From contig DASWMI010000069.1 in assembly GCA_036399835.1 (NCBI GenBank), positions 1 to 6,155 of the forward strand: a DNA stretch of 6,155 bases, written 5' to 3'. The notes beneath the pieces are model-generated. The model did no database searches. It was not told the DNA's origin and was given only the letters and a program-made list of their open reading frames with translations. A program made the translations under genes and the position numbers. Positions 1 through 6,005 of this stretch are shown here, piece after piece. Source of the DNA: DASYML01 sp036399835 (lineage in GTDB: Bacteria > Acidobacteriota > Blastocatellia > Pyrinomonadales > Pyrinomonadaceae). Each line of letters opens with the position of its first letter. The first letter of the stretch is position 1.

Positions 1-733
1 TGGAGGGGCGGGTGGTGATGATTCCGGCGACGGGCGGGAGCGTGACGGGCACTTCGTTGAGCACTAGAATCTCGTTCGAGCCGATCTCCACGTGCTCATC
101 CAGCTTCTCTATGATGTGTATGCGTCCGATGCCGCGCGCGACGTTGAGCGGCTGGTATTCCTGCTCCTTATTAATCTCGCTTTGCAGGACGCGGCTCAGA
201 CCTTCAAGGTGAGCCGAGGCTTCATCCTGCCTGAGCGAATTCGGTTTGAAGGCGACCGGCGCAAAGAAGCTCCGGTTGACAATCTCGGAGGTCAGCTTAA
301 TCAATTCCGAAGGAATCAGGTCGCCTTCCCAGAATTCAAAGGTCCACTTTTTAACCGGCGTCTGATAGGCCAGCGTGCCCATGATAAAACGACGGTTGGG
401 CTTCAGGTAATTGTTCTCGAAAAATTCTCGCCCGCGTTCTAAAGAGAGATAGGTGCCGTTAACGAAATCTTTATGAAACTGAAAGCGGCGCGTATTGACA
501 TAGTAGATTTTATTCCCATCTTTGCGGTCTATGACAAAGATGACGTGCGGGAGAGCATACGCCGTCTCGGCATCAAAGGTGCGCGCGAGCGCGTCGAATT
601 CGGCGCGCGAAGCGATGGCGGGCACAGAGCGCGTCTTCTGTGTCTGCCCTTTATCCTGCGCGATTGCGGACAGTGCGCAGCAGAGCAGGACCAGAACTAT
701 TGTCATCAAACGATTCATTCCCGTCTTACTCAT
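1..733 (-). CDS. Exported PEP/pyruvate-binding-type protein (PEP-utilising enzyme-like), N-terminal part only
   Basis: An open frame of 244 codons runs from ATG at 733 to the left edge with no stop, so the gene is truncated by the window. Residues 1-25 form a signal peptide: basic start (K3, R8), hydrophobic core about 9-23, and an AIA|Q type cleavage site near residue 25. Residues about 45-200 form an alpha/beta region (for example FVIDRKDGNKIYYVN at 66-80) that I associate with PEP/pyruvate-binding proteins of Acidobacteria. The visible C-terminal piece, VLNEVPVTLPPVAGIITTRPS (224-244), resembles the strand that leads into the phospho-histidine (swivelling) domain of PEP synthase/dikinases. 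The expected TxLSH histidine would lie just outside the window, so catalysis cannot be judged. The start is fixed by a GGAGAG site 5 nt upstream and by the ATGA overlap with the decarboxylase stop, which implies translational coupling. Family assignment rests on recalled similarity. Export of such an enzyme type is odd. Confidence 0.72.
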   Translation of the reverse strand, partial: MSKTGMNRLMTIVLVLLCCALSAIAQDKGQTQKTRSVPAIASRAEFDALARTFDAETAYALPHVIFVIDRKDGNKIYYVNTRRFQFHKDFVNGTYLSLERGREFFENNYLKPNRRFIMGTLAYQTPVKKWTFEFWEGDLIPSELIKLTSEIVNRSFFAPVAFKPNSLRQDEASAHLEGLSRVLQSEINKEQEYQPLNVARGIGRIHIIEKLDEHVEIGSNEILVLNEVPVTLPPVAGIITTRPS

Positions 734-2223
734 TTGAACTCTCCACTCTCGATCAAGCTTTGGCTCTCGCGCCGCAACAATTCTAACAGATCATCTATGT
801 GGCGCTGCTCGGTCAGAAAGCTGTTGATATTGACGCGCAGCGCGCGGCGGCCATGCAGCACGGTGCTCGACAGCCAGGCTTCGCCGCTCAGCTCCACGCG
901 TTGCTGCAAGGCCGTTTGCAGGCGGTCGAGCGCAGGTCCATCGAGCAAAGAGCTTTCTGCCGGCTCAAAGCGAAAACAGCAGACGGCGGTCTGGACCAGT
1001 CCCAGGCGACGGAAATCTTTTAGCTCATCAAGCCGCGCGGCGAGATAGTTGGTTAACTCAATCTGTCGCTCGATGATTTCGGCGTAGCCGCGCTGGCCCA
1101 GAAGCTTGAGCGCCATCCAGATTTTGAGCGCGTTGAAGCGGCGCGTCCCCAACTGGCCGTAGCGAAAGAAATCGTAGGTCGCGTCCGTTCCGGCCATGTG
1201 CGTGCGCTGTTCGCTCAGATATTCGGGTGTGATGTCGAAGGCATCTCGCAGGACGGATGCGCCCTCGCGCACGAGCACCGCGCCGCAAGCGAAAGGAACA
1301 AACATCCACTTGTGCGGGTCAATCGTGACGGAATCCGCGCGCTCGATGCCCTTGAGCAATCCCCTGTATTTTTCCGAGAAGGAGAGCGCGCCGCCGTATG
1401 CCGCATCAACGTGAAACCAGCAGCCGTACTCGCGCGCTATCTCGGCCAGTTGGTCCAGCGGGTCAATGACACCCGTCGAAGTCGCACCCGCCGCGCCCGC
1501 TATCGAGCAGGGCGTGCGGCCCGCCGCGAGGTCCGCTTCAATCTTCGAGCGGAGCGCGTCTGTCCGTATCTGAAAGTTATCATCCGTCGCTATCTTGCGC
1601 AGACTTTTGCGGCCCAGGCCCAGTATGTCCACGCTCTTTTCAAAGGAGTAATGACATTGCTCGGAAGCATAGACGACCAGCTCGCGTCCCGCCGCCAGCA
1701 GTCCTTCATCGCGCGCACCCGTGGCCCATTTATCGCGCGCGCATTTGAGCGCGATGAGATTCGCTTCAGAGCCGCCGCTGGTCAGCGTGCCGAAGCTCTC
1801 GCTTGATTCGTAGCCCGTCAGTTCGCAGAGCCAGCGGAGCACGCGCGCCTCAATCATGCTGGCCGAAGGAGAGTTGCGCCAGGCCGCCAGATTCTGGTTG
1901 AGGGCAGCCGCGAGCGCATCGGCCCAGACGCCTATGGGGAGCGGGGTCGGGTTGAAAAGCCCGTAATAGCGCGGGCTGGGAATCTGCATCGCGTGCGGGA
2001 TGACATCACGCCTGACGCGCTCAAGCAGTGCCTCCGTCTCCATGCCCGCGAGCGGGAGGGGTTCGTCAAAAAGCTTTTCCAGCTCGGCGGGCGTGGCCCG
2101 GCTGGTGACTGGCCGCTGGTCCAGCGAGCGTGTGTAATCGGAGATGAGCTTCGTCACGGCGCGGCCCAGTCGCTCATGTTCTGCGCTCAGGGATTCTTTC
2201 ATATCATCGGCTACTCTGTGCAT
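730..2223 (-). CDS. Group II pyridoxal-phosphate-dependent amino-acid decarboxylase
   Basis: A full-length 497-residue fold-type I PLP enzyme of the aromatic-L-amino-acid/glutamate decarboxylase family, probably cytosolic. It should convert an L-amino acid to its amine and CO2. Visible motifs are: the substrate-side segment PSPRYYGLFNP (82-92); TSGGSEAN (148-155), which binds the cofactor phosphate; His191 in EQCHYSFEK, expected to stack on the PLP ring; HVDAAYGG (271-278), with Asp273 to the pyridine nitrogen; and DPHKW (302-306), with Lys305 as the Schiff-base lysine. The C-terminal RVNINSFLTEQRHID (463-477) fits the small domain. All core catalytic residues are present, so it should be active. 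Substrate cannot be read from sequence: aromatic amino acids, glutamate/aspartate or others are possible. The start is uncertain. ATG 2223 gives the longest frame, ATG 2202 (residue 8) would give 490 residues, and neither has a good Shine-Dalgarno. Its TGA overlaps the ATG of the downstream exported protein. Confidence 0.93.
   Translation of the reverse strand: MHRVADDMKESLSAEHERLGRAVTKLISDYTRSLDQRPVTSRATPAELEKLFDEPLPLAGMETEALLERVRRDVIPHAMQIPSPRYYGLFNPTPLPIGVWADALAAALNQNLAAWRNSPSASMIEARVLRWLCELTGYESSESFGTLTSGGSEANLIALKCARDKWATGARDEGLLAAGRELVVYASEQCHYSFEKSVDILGLGRKSLRKIATDDNFQIRTDALRSKIEADLAAGRTPCSIAGAAGATSTGVIDPLDQLAEIAREYGCWFHVDAAYGGALSFSEKYRGLLKGIERADSVTIDPHKWMFVPFACGAVLVREGASVLRDAFDITPEYLSEQRTHMAGTDATYDFFRYGQLGTRRFNALKIWMALKLLGQRGYAEIIERQIELTNYLAARLDELKDFRRLGLVQTAVCCFRFEPAESSLLDGPALDRLQTALQQRVELSGEAWLSSTVLHGRRALRVNINSFLTEQRHIDDLLELLRRESQSLIESGEFK
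739..744 (-). promoter_or_regulatory. Shine-Dalgarno site for the PEP-like gene
   Basis: On the minus strand GGAGAG lies 5 nt before the ATG at 733, inside the last codons of the decarboxylase gene. It is the clearest ribosome-binding site in the window along with that of the S55-like gene. It selects ATG 733 over the later in-frame ATGs at 718 and 706. It also allows re-initiation or independent initiation at the ATGA stop-start overlap. Confidence 0.7.
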
Positions 2224-2278
2224 GAAAGCGAAGTTAAGCTAAGCTAAGGCTTCGAGGTTCGGTTAAATTTCAAAGCTG
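2224..2278. other. Short divergent spacer between decarboxylase and rsmG
   Basis: Only 55 bp separate the two divergent starts, so any promoters must lie here or inside the coding ends. It carries a short tandem of TAAGC/AAGCT units at about 2235-2248, flanked by CGAAG (2229-2233) and CTTCG (2250-2254), and an AT-rich TTAAAT at 2263-2268. No convincing -35/-10 pair and no Shine-Dalgarno for rsmG is visible, so leaderless or weakly led transcripts are possible. Confidence 0.4.
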
Positions 2279-2932
2279 ATGGCTGCTCAAACTTCATCGC
2301 TAAAATCATCCGTCAATCAATTCGCTAAGGCGCTAACGAAGTATGCGCCGCGCTACGGCGTGCGCCTGCAAGATTCTATGACAGAGGCCCTGAGCATCTA
2401 TTACGAACAGCTCATGCTCTGGAATCAACGACTGCATCTGGTTGCGCCCTCTACGCCAGCGGAGTTTGCCACGCGCCACGTGCTCGAATCGCTCCTCGCG
2501 CTCCCGCACATAGGACCAGGCTCGCTCGTCATTGATCTAGGCTCCGGCGGAGGACTCCCCATCATCCCCTGCCTGATTGCCCGGCCAGATATACAGGCCA
2601 GGCTCTTCGAGGCTTCGCCGAAAAAGGCCGTCTTCCTGCGCGAGGCTCTGGACCAGACGGGCGCGCGCCAGAGGGCAGTCGTGCTCGATGTCAGATTCGA
2701 GCACAGGTCCACGCCGCAGGGCAATGTCGTGACGTGCCGCGCCATAGAGCGCTTTGCGCAGATGTTGCCGACCATCTACGACTGGTCGCCTCCCGCCAGC
2801 CGGCTACTGTTTTTCGGTAGCCGCGCCGTCCAGCAATGGCTCGAAAGCACAACGCTCGAATATCACACCTTCCATATTCCAGAATCAACGCAGCGTTATC
2901 TTTTCGTGCTCGAAAAGCCTGCGCCGATCTGA
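2279..2932 (+). CDS. rsmG: 16S rRNA (guanine-527-N7) methyltransferase RsmG
   Basis: A 217-residue SAM-dependent methyltransferase, close to the usual RsmG length of about 205-240. RsmG makes m7G527 in 16S rRNA; loss is known to give low-level streptomycin resistance. Visible features are the N-terminal helix segment YYEQLMLWNQRLHLVAP (41-57), matching the family's L..WN..lNLtA; RHVLESL (66-72), as in RHi.DSL; the SAM-binding loop DLGSGGGLP (86-94); the acidic strand end LFEASPKKAVFLREAL (109-124); and VTCRAIERFAQML (151-163), equivalent to the family VsRAva.l..l motif. The C-terminal part is less typical: where many members have a Lys-containing strand (YKG or LKA), this one has LLFFGSRAV (176-184). 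The gene stands alone here rather than beside mnmG or parAB, its common neighbours. The start at 2279 keeps the full N-terminal helix, although no good ribosome-binding site precedes it. Confidence 0.9.
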   Translation: MAAQTSSLKSSVNQFAKALTKYAPRYGVRLQDSMTEALSIYYEQLMLWNQRLHLVAPSTPAEFATRHVLESLLALPHIGPGSLVIDLGSGGGLPIIPCLIARPDIQARLFEASPKKAVFLREALDQTGARQRAVVLDVRFEHRSTPQGNVVTCRAIERFAQMLPTIYDWSPPASRLLFFGSRAVQQWLESTTLEYHTFHIPESTQRYLFVLEKPAPI

Positions 2933-2961
2933 AATTCCGGGTTCAGGCATTAAGCCCTTCG

Positions 2962-2989
2962 AGTCCCAAGCTCAAAGTCCCAAGTCGCA
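2962..2989. repeat. Four-unit heptamer array in the rsmG/S55-like spacer
   Basis: Starting at 2962 the DNA can be cut into four 7-nt units of approximate consensus AGTCCCA. Units 1 and 3 are identical, so AGTCCCAAG recurs at 2962-2970 and 2976-2984 with a 14-nt period. Its second half is also part of the left arm of the inverted repeat at 2975-3024. It is non-coding and lies between convergent genes. Confidence 0.55.
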
Positions 2990-3024
2990 GGCCGAAAAGC
3001 AAACGGGCCTGCGACTTGGGACTT
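2975..3024. repeat. Perfect 19-bp inverted repeat with 12-nt loop between convergent genes
   Basis: AAGTCCCAAGTCGCAGGCC at 2975-2993 is exactly complementary, in reverse, to 3006-3024. The loop is 2994-3005 (GAAAAGCAAACG). It sits 42 bp after the rsmG stop and 36 bp after the end of the opposing S55-like gene. The stem could slow or end transcription from either side. Neither flank has a U-tract, so it is not a standard intrinsic terminator. Perfect pairing over 19 bp suggests either recent mobility, as in a REP/MITE-like palindrome, or selection. No target-site duplication is evident. Confidence 0.85.
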
Positions 3025-3060
3025 GACGAGAGTTGTCGCTTGAAGACTCCTCTGAGAGCC

Positions 3061-4944
3061 TCAGCGCACGACATCTATTCCGATTAGCTGCTGGCCCGTG
3101 ATGACGAACTCCGCGGGCGGCAGCTCCTTCTCGTAAACTGGCGAAAGGACCGTAGGGGTAAAACCGCCGCTGGTCCTGTCGCTGTTGAGCGTGGCGACGA
3201 CAGAAGGCGGCAGGTTCGGCAGCTCGTTTGTGCCGATGACCGCGCCCGGCGTGATGCGGAACAGCTTGACGTAAAGCCTGTCGCTCTTCTTAACGCGATT
3301 GATGGCGTTGACGAGCTGGCTCAAATCCTGCGGGACGAAAGCCTTCGCCGCAGAGCCTTCCTGAAGCGCGCCGCCGTCTCCGACAAAGATGAGAAGCTGG
3401 CCCGCAGGAACATCCGCAGGAATCTGCACCGGAATACGCTGGACAAACTGCTTGCCGGATTCTGTTCTGACGTAAGCCTGGACTTCTACGTTCTGGCCCG
3501 GTCTGACTTCCGTCCGGTCCAGCGCGATGCGTTCGAGCGTGCCTGTGTATTTCGTGTCGGTCGAAGAGATGTCGAGCGTGATACTGCTCAGCCGCACGTT
3601 CTCGAAACCGCTGGTCAGGAGCGCCGCGACCGGAACGGCGACCGACCCCGCGGCCATCGTCGCCGCGTTGAAGGAAGAGAAACGCCTGTCTAGATTGACC
3701 GAGGGCTGGCCCATCAGGTTGAGCTGCCCGCGCACGCTGATGGTCGAATCGCCCATCCCGCGCTCGCTCCCAGTGATGGTGTTAAAGACTGTCATGTTAA
3801 GCAGGAGCGGCGTCAGGAATGAATCGTTGACGACTTCGTAATTAAAGACTTCGGTCCGCTCGCGGCTGGTGTGCAGGTTGATACGGACGGGAATCATCTT
3901 TGGCGGCTGGCCCAGTTGGCCGTAGATGCCGGAGCCTCTATCCTGCGAGATGACGCCGACCATCTGTCCCGGCACGGCGAGCTTGAAAGAGTTGTTCGCG
4001 TTCGGGATGACGGTCACGACGGAGCTTTCGGTCATCGGCATGTCAGCCGCGCCGAGGCTCAGGAAGGGATGGCCGAAGGCGTAGATGCGCTCGCCATCGC
4101 GCAGGGTGACTGTCCCCGAAGCGGCAATCGAATAGTCTCCGCGCACAAGCTGCACGCTGACGCTCGTCCCTGGCGCGAGCGTCTTGTCCGTGATCGGGGC
4201 AAGCGGCGTGATGGCCGCCGCGCCGCCGACGCTGGAGACCGGCAGGAGACCGTTGGCCGTCAACTGCGGCGCGAATAAAGAGAGCGTCTCCTGGCTGATG
4301 CCACCGAAGACGAGCGGCGTCGCAATCGGCATAAACTGTTGGCCCATCAAAGGCACAAGCGGTGAGCCTGCGGAAACATTGGCGACCAGAGGAGCGCCCG
4401 CGACGGCCTGTTTCGGCAAAGCGGGTTTCCATTCGGTCGAGGCCAGTTGTGTAAAAGAGACTGTCCGCGGCTCTACATTCTCGCGCGTGTTGCGGCCAGA
4501 CCCGCGCTCGAAGAGGTCTATCATCTGCTTGATCGGGGTGATGCCCGCAATCGGCTCTTTCGAGAAAGGGAAGCTAAAGGCGATAGCCCCGACCAGCCGC
4601 CCGTCAATATAGACGGGCGAGCCTGACATCCCGGCGAAGACCCCTGTCTTCTCTACGTTCGCGCCCGTCAGCCGCGCGATAATCGCGGATTGCCGCGGTC
4701 CTGGAAAACCCGGCAGCACGCCCAGAATCTCCACGCCAAACTCTTCCGTCTCGGTTCCCGAAAAGACCGTCCGGGCCGTACCCTTCTGGCCCGCACGCAC
4801 CTCTTCAAGCGGAAAGAGACGAGAATTTATAGAAGCTGTTCCGGCATTGACCTTAACGCTCGGCTGCTGCGCGGCAGCCGCTGTGAAGCACAGGAGCGCC
4901 AGCGCGCAAGACAGGACCAAAAGCTTTGGGAAATCTCTTTTCAT
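3061..4944 (-). CDS. Exported SpoIVB (S55 peptidase)-like protein
   Basis: The preferred start is ATG 4944, giving 627 residues. GGAG lies 4 nt upstream and a clean signal peptide follows (KRDFPK, hydrophobic core about 7-22, AAA|Q cleavage near 25). The longer frame from ATG 4992 would bury the signal peptide behind 16 residues. In the 627-residue numbering, the GQKGTARTVFSG segment (53-64), EEFGVEILGVLPG (67-79) and GVFAGMSGSPVYIDGRLVGAIAF (101-123) match the S55 domain of SpoIVB, with Ser107 of GMSGSP in the position of the nucleophile. A second conserved-looking patch, YAFGHPFLSLG (288-298), carries His292, the best candidate general base. The Asp that precedes GMSGSP in B. subtilis SpoIVB is not in the aligned place (RLTGANV). 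No PDZ domain or transmembrane anchor beyond the signal is evident, and the C-terminal half looks beta-rich. Activity is unproven: it may be a periplasmic protease or a non-catalytic scaffold. It is monocistronic here as far as can be seen. Confidence 0.82.
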   Translation of the reverse strand: MKRDFPKLLVLSCALALLCFTAAAAQQPSVKVNAGTASINSRLFPLEEVRAGQKGTARTVFSGTETEEFGVEILGVLPGFPGPRQSAIIARLTGANVEKTGVFAGMSGSPVYIDGRLVGAIAFSFPFSKEPIAGITPIKQMIDLFERGSGRNTRENVEPRTVSFTQLASTEWKPALPKQAVAGAPLVANVSAGSPLVPLMGQQFMPIATPLVFGGISQETLSLFAPQLTANGLLPVSSVGGAAAITPLAPITDKTLAPGTSVSVQLVRGDYSIAASGTVTLRDGERIYAFGHPFLSLGAADMPMTESSVVTVIPNANNSFKLAVPGQMVGVISQDRGSGIYGQLGQPPKMIPVRINLHTSRERTEVFNYEVVNDSFLTPLLLNMTVFNTITGSERGMGDSTISVRGQLNLMGQPSVNLDRRFSSFNAATMAAGSVAVPVAALLTSGFENVRLSSITLDISSTDTKYTGTLERIALDRTEVRPGQNVEVQAYVRTESGKQFVQRIPVQIPADVPAGQLLIFVGDGGALQEGSAAKAFVPQDLSQLVNAINRVKKSDRLYVKLFRITPGAVIGTNELPNLPPSVVATLNSDRTSGGFTPTVLSPVYEKELPPAEFVITGQQLIGIDVVR

Positions 4945-4948
4945 CGAA

Positions 4949-4952
4949 CTCC
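4949..4952 (-). promoter_or_regulatory. Shine-Dalgarno deciding the start of the S55-like gene
   Basis: On the minus strand GGAG is followed by TTCG and then ATG at 4944. A second purine run, AGAGGA, lies just upstream (4955-4960). This supports ATG 4944 rather than the more upstream in-frame ATG at 4992, and agrees with where the signal peptide begins. Confidence 0.6.
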
Positions 4953-5010
4953 ATTCCTCTGAAACCCCAGGGCCAGTCGCAAAGTTTCGCATAAAGGGTG
5001 TGTGCGCTCG

Positions 5011-5053
5011 CCCCCCTTCTCATCCTTAAAAGGGGCTGCGCGTCAAAAGGGGG
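5011..5053 (-). repeat. G/C-tract region with two mutually exclusive hairpins in the S55-gene leader
   Basis: On the plus strand a C6TT tract (5011-5018) can pair with either AAGGGG at 5030-5035 or AAGGGGG at 5047-5053. The two partner tracts are near-copies (AAAAGGGG) 17 bp apart. On the minus strand these fall about 70-110 nt before the S55-like ATG, where a 5' leader could lie. Alternative pairing of one arm with two partners is a layout seen in attenuators, but the tracts are short and may be chance. Confidence 0.3.
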
Positions 5054-5123
5054 AGGCAAGGCGTTGCCGGCCTCGCCTGTGAATATAACAACGACCATGA
5101 GCGAGTGACAAGTCATTCCCGAA

Positions 5124-5148
5124 TCGCAACCCATCTCTCGCAACCCAT
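5124..5148. repeat. 11-bp direct repeat, 14-nt period
   Basis: TCGCAACCCAT occurs at 5124-5134 and again at 5138-5148, giving a 14-nt period (two heptads). The pair is bounded by GAATCG at 5121-5126 and 5149-5154. It is non-coding. It may be an operator-like pair or one of the heptad-type repeats seen in the other spacers. Confidence 0.5.
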
Positions 5149-5190
5149 GAATCGTAAACAGTTAATCAAGTAAACGCCTGATCCCTGAAC

Positions 5191-5203
5191 GATTCCCGAT
5201 TCC
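5191..5203. repeat. GATTCCC heptamer tandem
   Basis: GATTCCCGATTCC is nearly two copies of a 7-nt unit. A related GATCCCT stands just upstream at about 5180-5186. It is too short to interpret alone, but it shares the 7-nt period of the other spacer repeats. Confidence 0.35.
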
Positions 5204-5286
5204 GGATGGTCGCCCGTTTGATGCGCGCGCCGCGTAAATAGTTTGACTTGCCGCTCAAGCTCTCTGCGTGTTAACGTTCGCTACCG

Positions 5287-5385
5287 ATGAGCCAGCGGGC
5301 CTCCTTCATCAAACGCAACAGGCAGTTCTCAAACAGGACGTTGGTCCAAGCGCCCGACGGCTTTGATTATTTCACAAACGGCTGA
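5287..5385 (+). CDS. Possible 32-residue leader ORF overlapping the mobA start
   Basis: An ATG at 5287 opens a 32-codon frame whose TGA (5383-5385) shares its A with the ATG of mobA (5385-5387). An in-frame stop at 5272-5274 limits it upstream. The product would start MSQRASFIKRNRQF and is basic in its first half, with no signal peptide or known motif. No Shine-Dalgarno precedes it. mobA also lacks one, so coupling through this frame would give mobA a way to be translated. It may equally be a chance frame. I do not recognise a homologue. Confidence 0.18.
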   Translation: MSQRASFIKRNRQFSNRTLVQAPDGFDYFTNG

Positions 5386-6005
5386 TGTCTGAGATTGAAG
5401 GCTTTATTCTGGCGGGCGGCGCGTCCAGCCGTATGGGCAGGGATAAGGCGCGTCTCTCTCTGGGCCAAAAACAGTTTGTCGAACGCATCGCGGACGCGCT
5501 GAGGCACATCGCAGACCGTTTGAGCCTGGTCGGAGCCAGAGATCCTGCGGCGGCGTGGCGTTGGCCGAACGTGCCGGACGTGCACAAGAGTTGGGGCGCG
5601 CTCGGCGGACTGCACGCGGCGCTGAAGGCTTCGCGCGCGCCCTGGGCCGCCGTCGTCGCGTGCGATCTGCCGTTCGTCACGGGAGAGCTTTTTTTAAGGC
5701 TTGCGGCGCGGCGCGAAGGCTTTGATGCGGTCGTGCCCTTGCAGATGGACGGTCGCCGCCAGCCGCTCTGCGCGCTCTATCGCGTCTCTCAATGTCTGGA
5801 CCAGACGGAAAAGTTGATCGCAGAGGGTGAACGCCGCCCGCGCGCGCTGTTGGATAAAATACGCACGCGACTGGTCCAGCCAGAGGAGTTGGCCGACCTG
5901 GAAGGGGCTGCGCTCTTCTTCTCCAACATCAACACGCCCGAAGATTACGAACAAGCGAAGAAAGGGATGAGCGATGAAGGCGGAGCGATGAAAGGGCTTG
6001 AGTGA
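5385..6005 (+). CDS. mobA: Molybdenum cofactor guanylyltransferase MobA
   Basis: A 206-residue cytosolic nucleotidyltransferase that transfers GMP from GTP to molybdopterin-Mo, making the guanine dinucleotide cofactor used by DMSO-reductase-family enzymes. E. coli MobA is about 194 residues. Motifs seen in order: the GTP-binding N-terminus FILAGGASSRMGRDKA (7-22), matching LAGGxSSRMGxDKA; GALGGLHAAL (71-80), as in GPLgGi.aaL; VACDLPF (91-97), with Asp94 the expected Mg2+ ligand; QPLCALYR (126-133); and FSNINTPEDYEQA (179-191), the family C-terminal NiNTpeDl block. The last 14 residues, after the conserved end, are encoded by heptamer-periodic DNA and look like an addition. The start is fixed by the conserved LAGG block 9 residues in; no Shine-Dalgarno is visible and the ATG overlaps the stop of a short upstream frame. 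No other moco genes or molybdoenzymes are in view. A CTP-type relative (MocA) is possible but fits less well. Confidence 0.92.
   Translation: MSEIEGFILAGGASSRMGRDKARLSLGQKQFVERIADALRHIADRLSLVGARDPAAAWRWPNVPDVHKSWGALGGLHAALKASRAPWAAVVACDLPFVTGELFLRLAARREGFDAVVPLQMDGRRQPLCALYRVSQCLDQTEKLIAEGERRPRALLDKIRTRLVQPEELADLEGAALFFSNINTPEDYEQAKKGMSDEGGAMKGLE

Larger units (their letters stand above)
4945..5384. other. Non-coding divergent spacer between the S55-like gene and mobA
   Basis: About 440 bp without a recognisable conserved gene. From left to right it holds the S55-gene ribosome site (4949-4952), a G/C-tract region able to form alternative hairpins (5011-5053), a small GGCAA/TTGCC hairpin (5055-5068), an 11-bp direct repeat with 14-nt spacing (5124-5148), a GATTCCC tandem (5191-5203) and a possible 32-codon leader ORF (5287-5385). 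TTGACT at 5243-5248 could be a -35 box for mobA, but no good -10 lies 16-18 bp beyond it; the nearest is TGTTAA at 5269-5274. TTGACG on the minus strand (5041-5046) has no clear -10 partner either. Promoters for both flanking genes must be here but cannot be placed securely. Confidence 0.6.

Noticed and set aside
92..442. Plus-strand open frame of 116 codons, and another at 473-1048
   Set aside because: Both lie antisense to the PEP-like and decarboxylase genes, whose minus-strand frames have strong family motifs. Their peptides have no recognisable features.
1198..1806. Plus-strand open frame of 202 codons antisense to the decarboxylase
   Set aside because: It is Arg/Ala-rich with no motif, as expected of a shadow frame opposite a GC-rich gene.
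2975..3024. Intrinsic transcription terminator
   Set aside because: The stem is excellent but no T-rich tract follows on either strand, so only an inverted repeat with possible barrier function is called.
2961..3024. CRISPR-like repeats
   Set aside because: The repeats are short, adjacent and inverted, with no regular spacers and no cas genes.
4853..5143. Minus-strand 96-codon frame across the start of the S55-like gene
   Set aside because: It overlaps the signal-peptide region out of frame and crosses the repeat-bearing spacer. Its peptide is low-complexity and unrelated to any family I recognise.
5243..5274. Sigma-70 promoter for mobA (TTGACT then TGTTAA)
   Set aside because: The gap is 20 bp and the -10 is poor; noted in the spacer entry but not called as a feature.
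5367..5680. Minus-strand open frames opposite mobA (82 and 102 codons)
   Set aside because: They are antisense to the strongly conserved LAGG and ACDLP regions of MobA.
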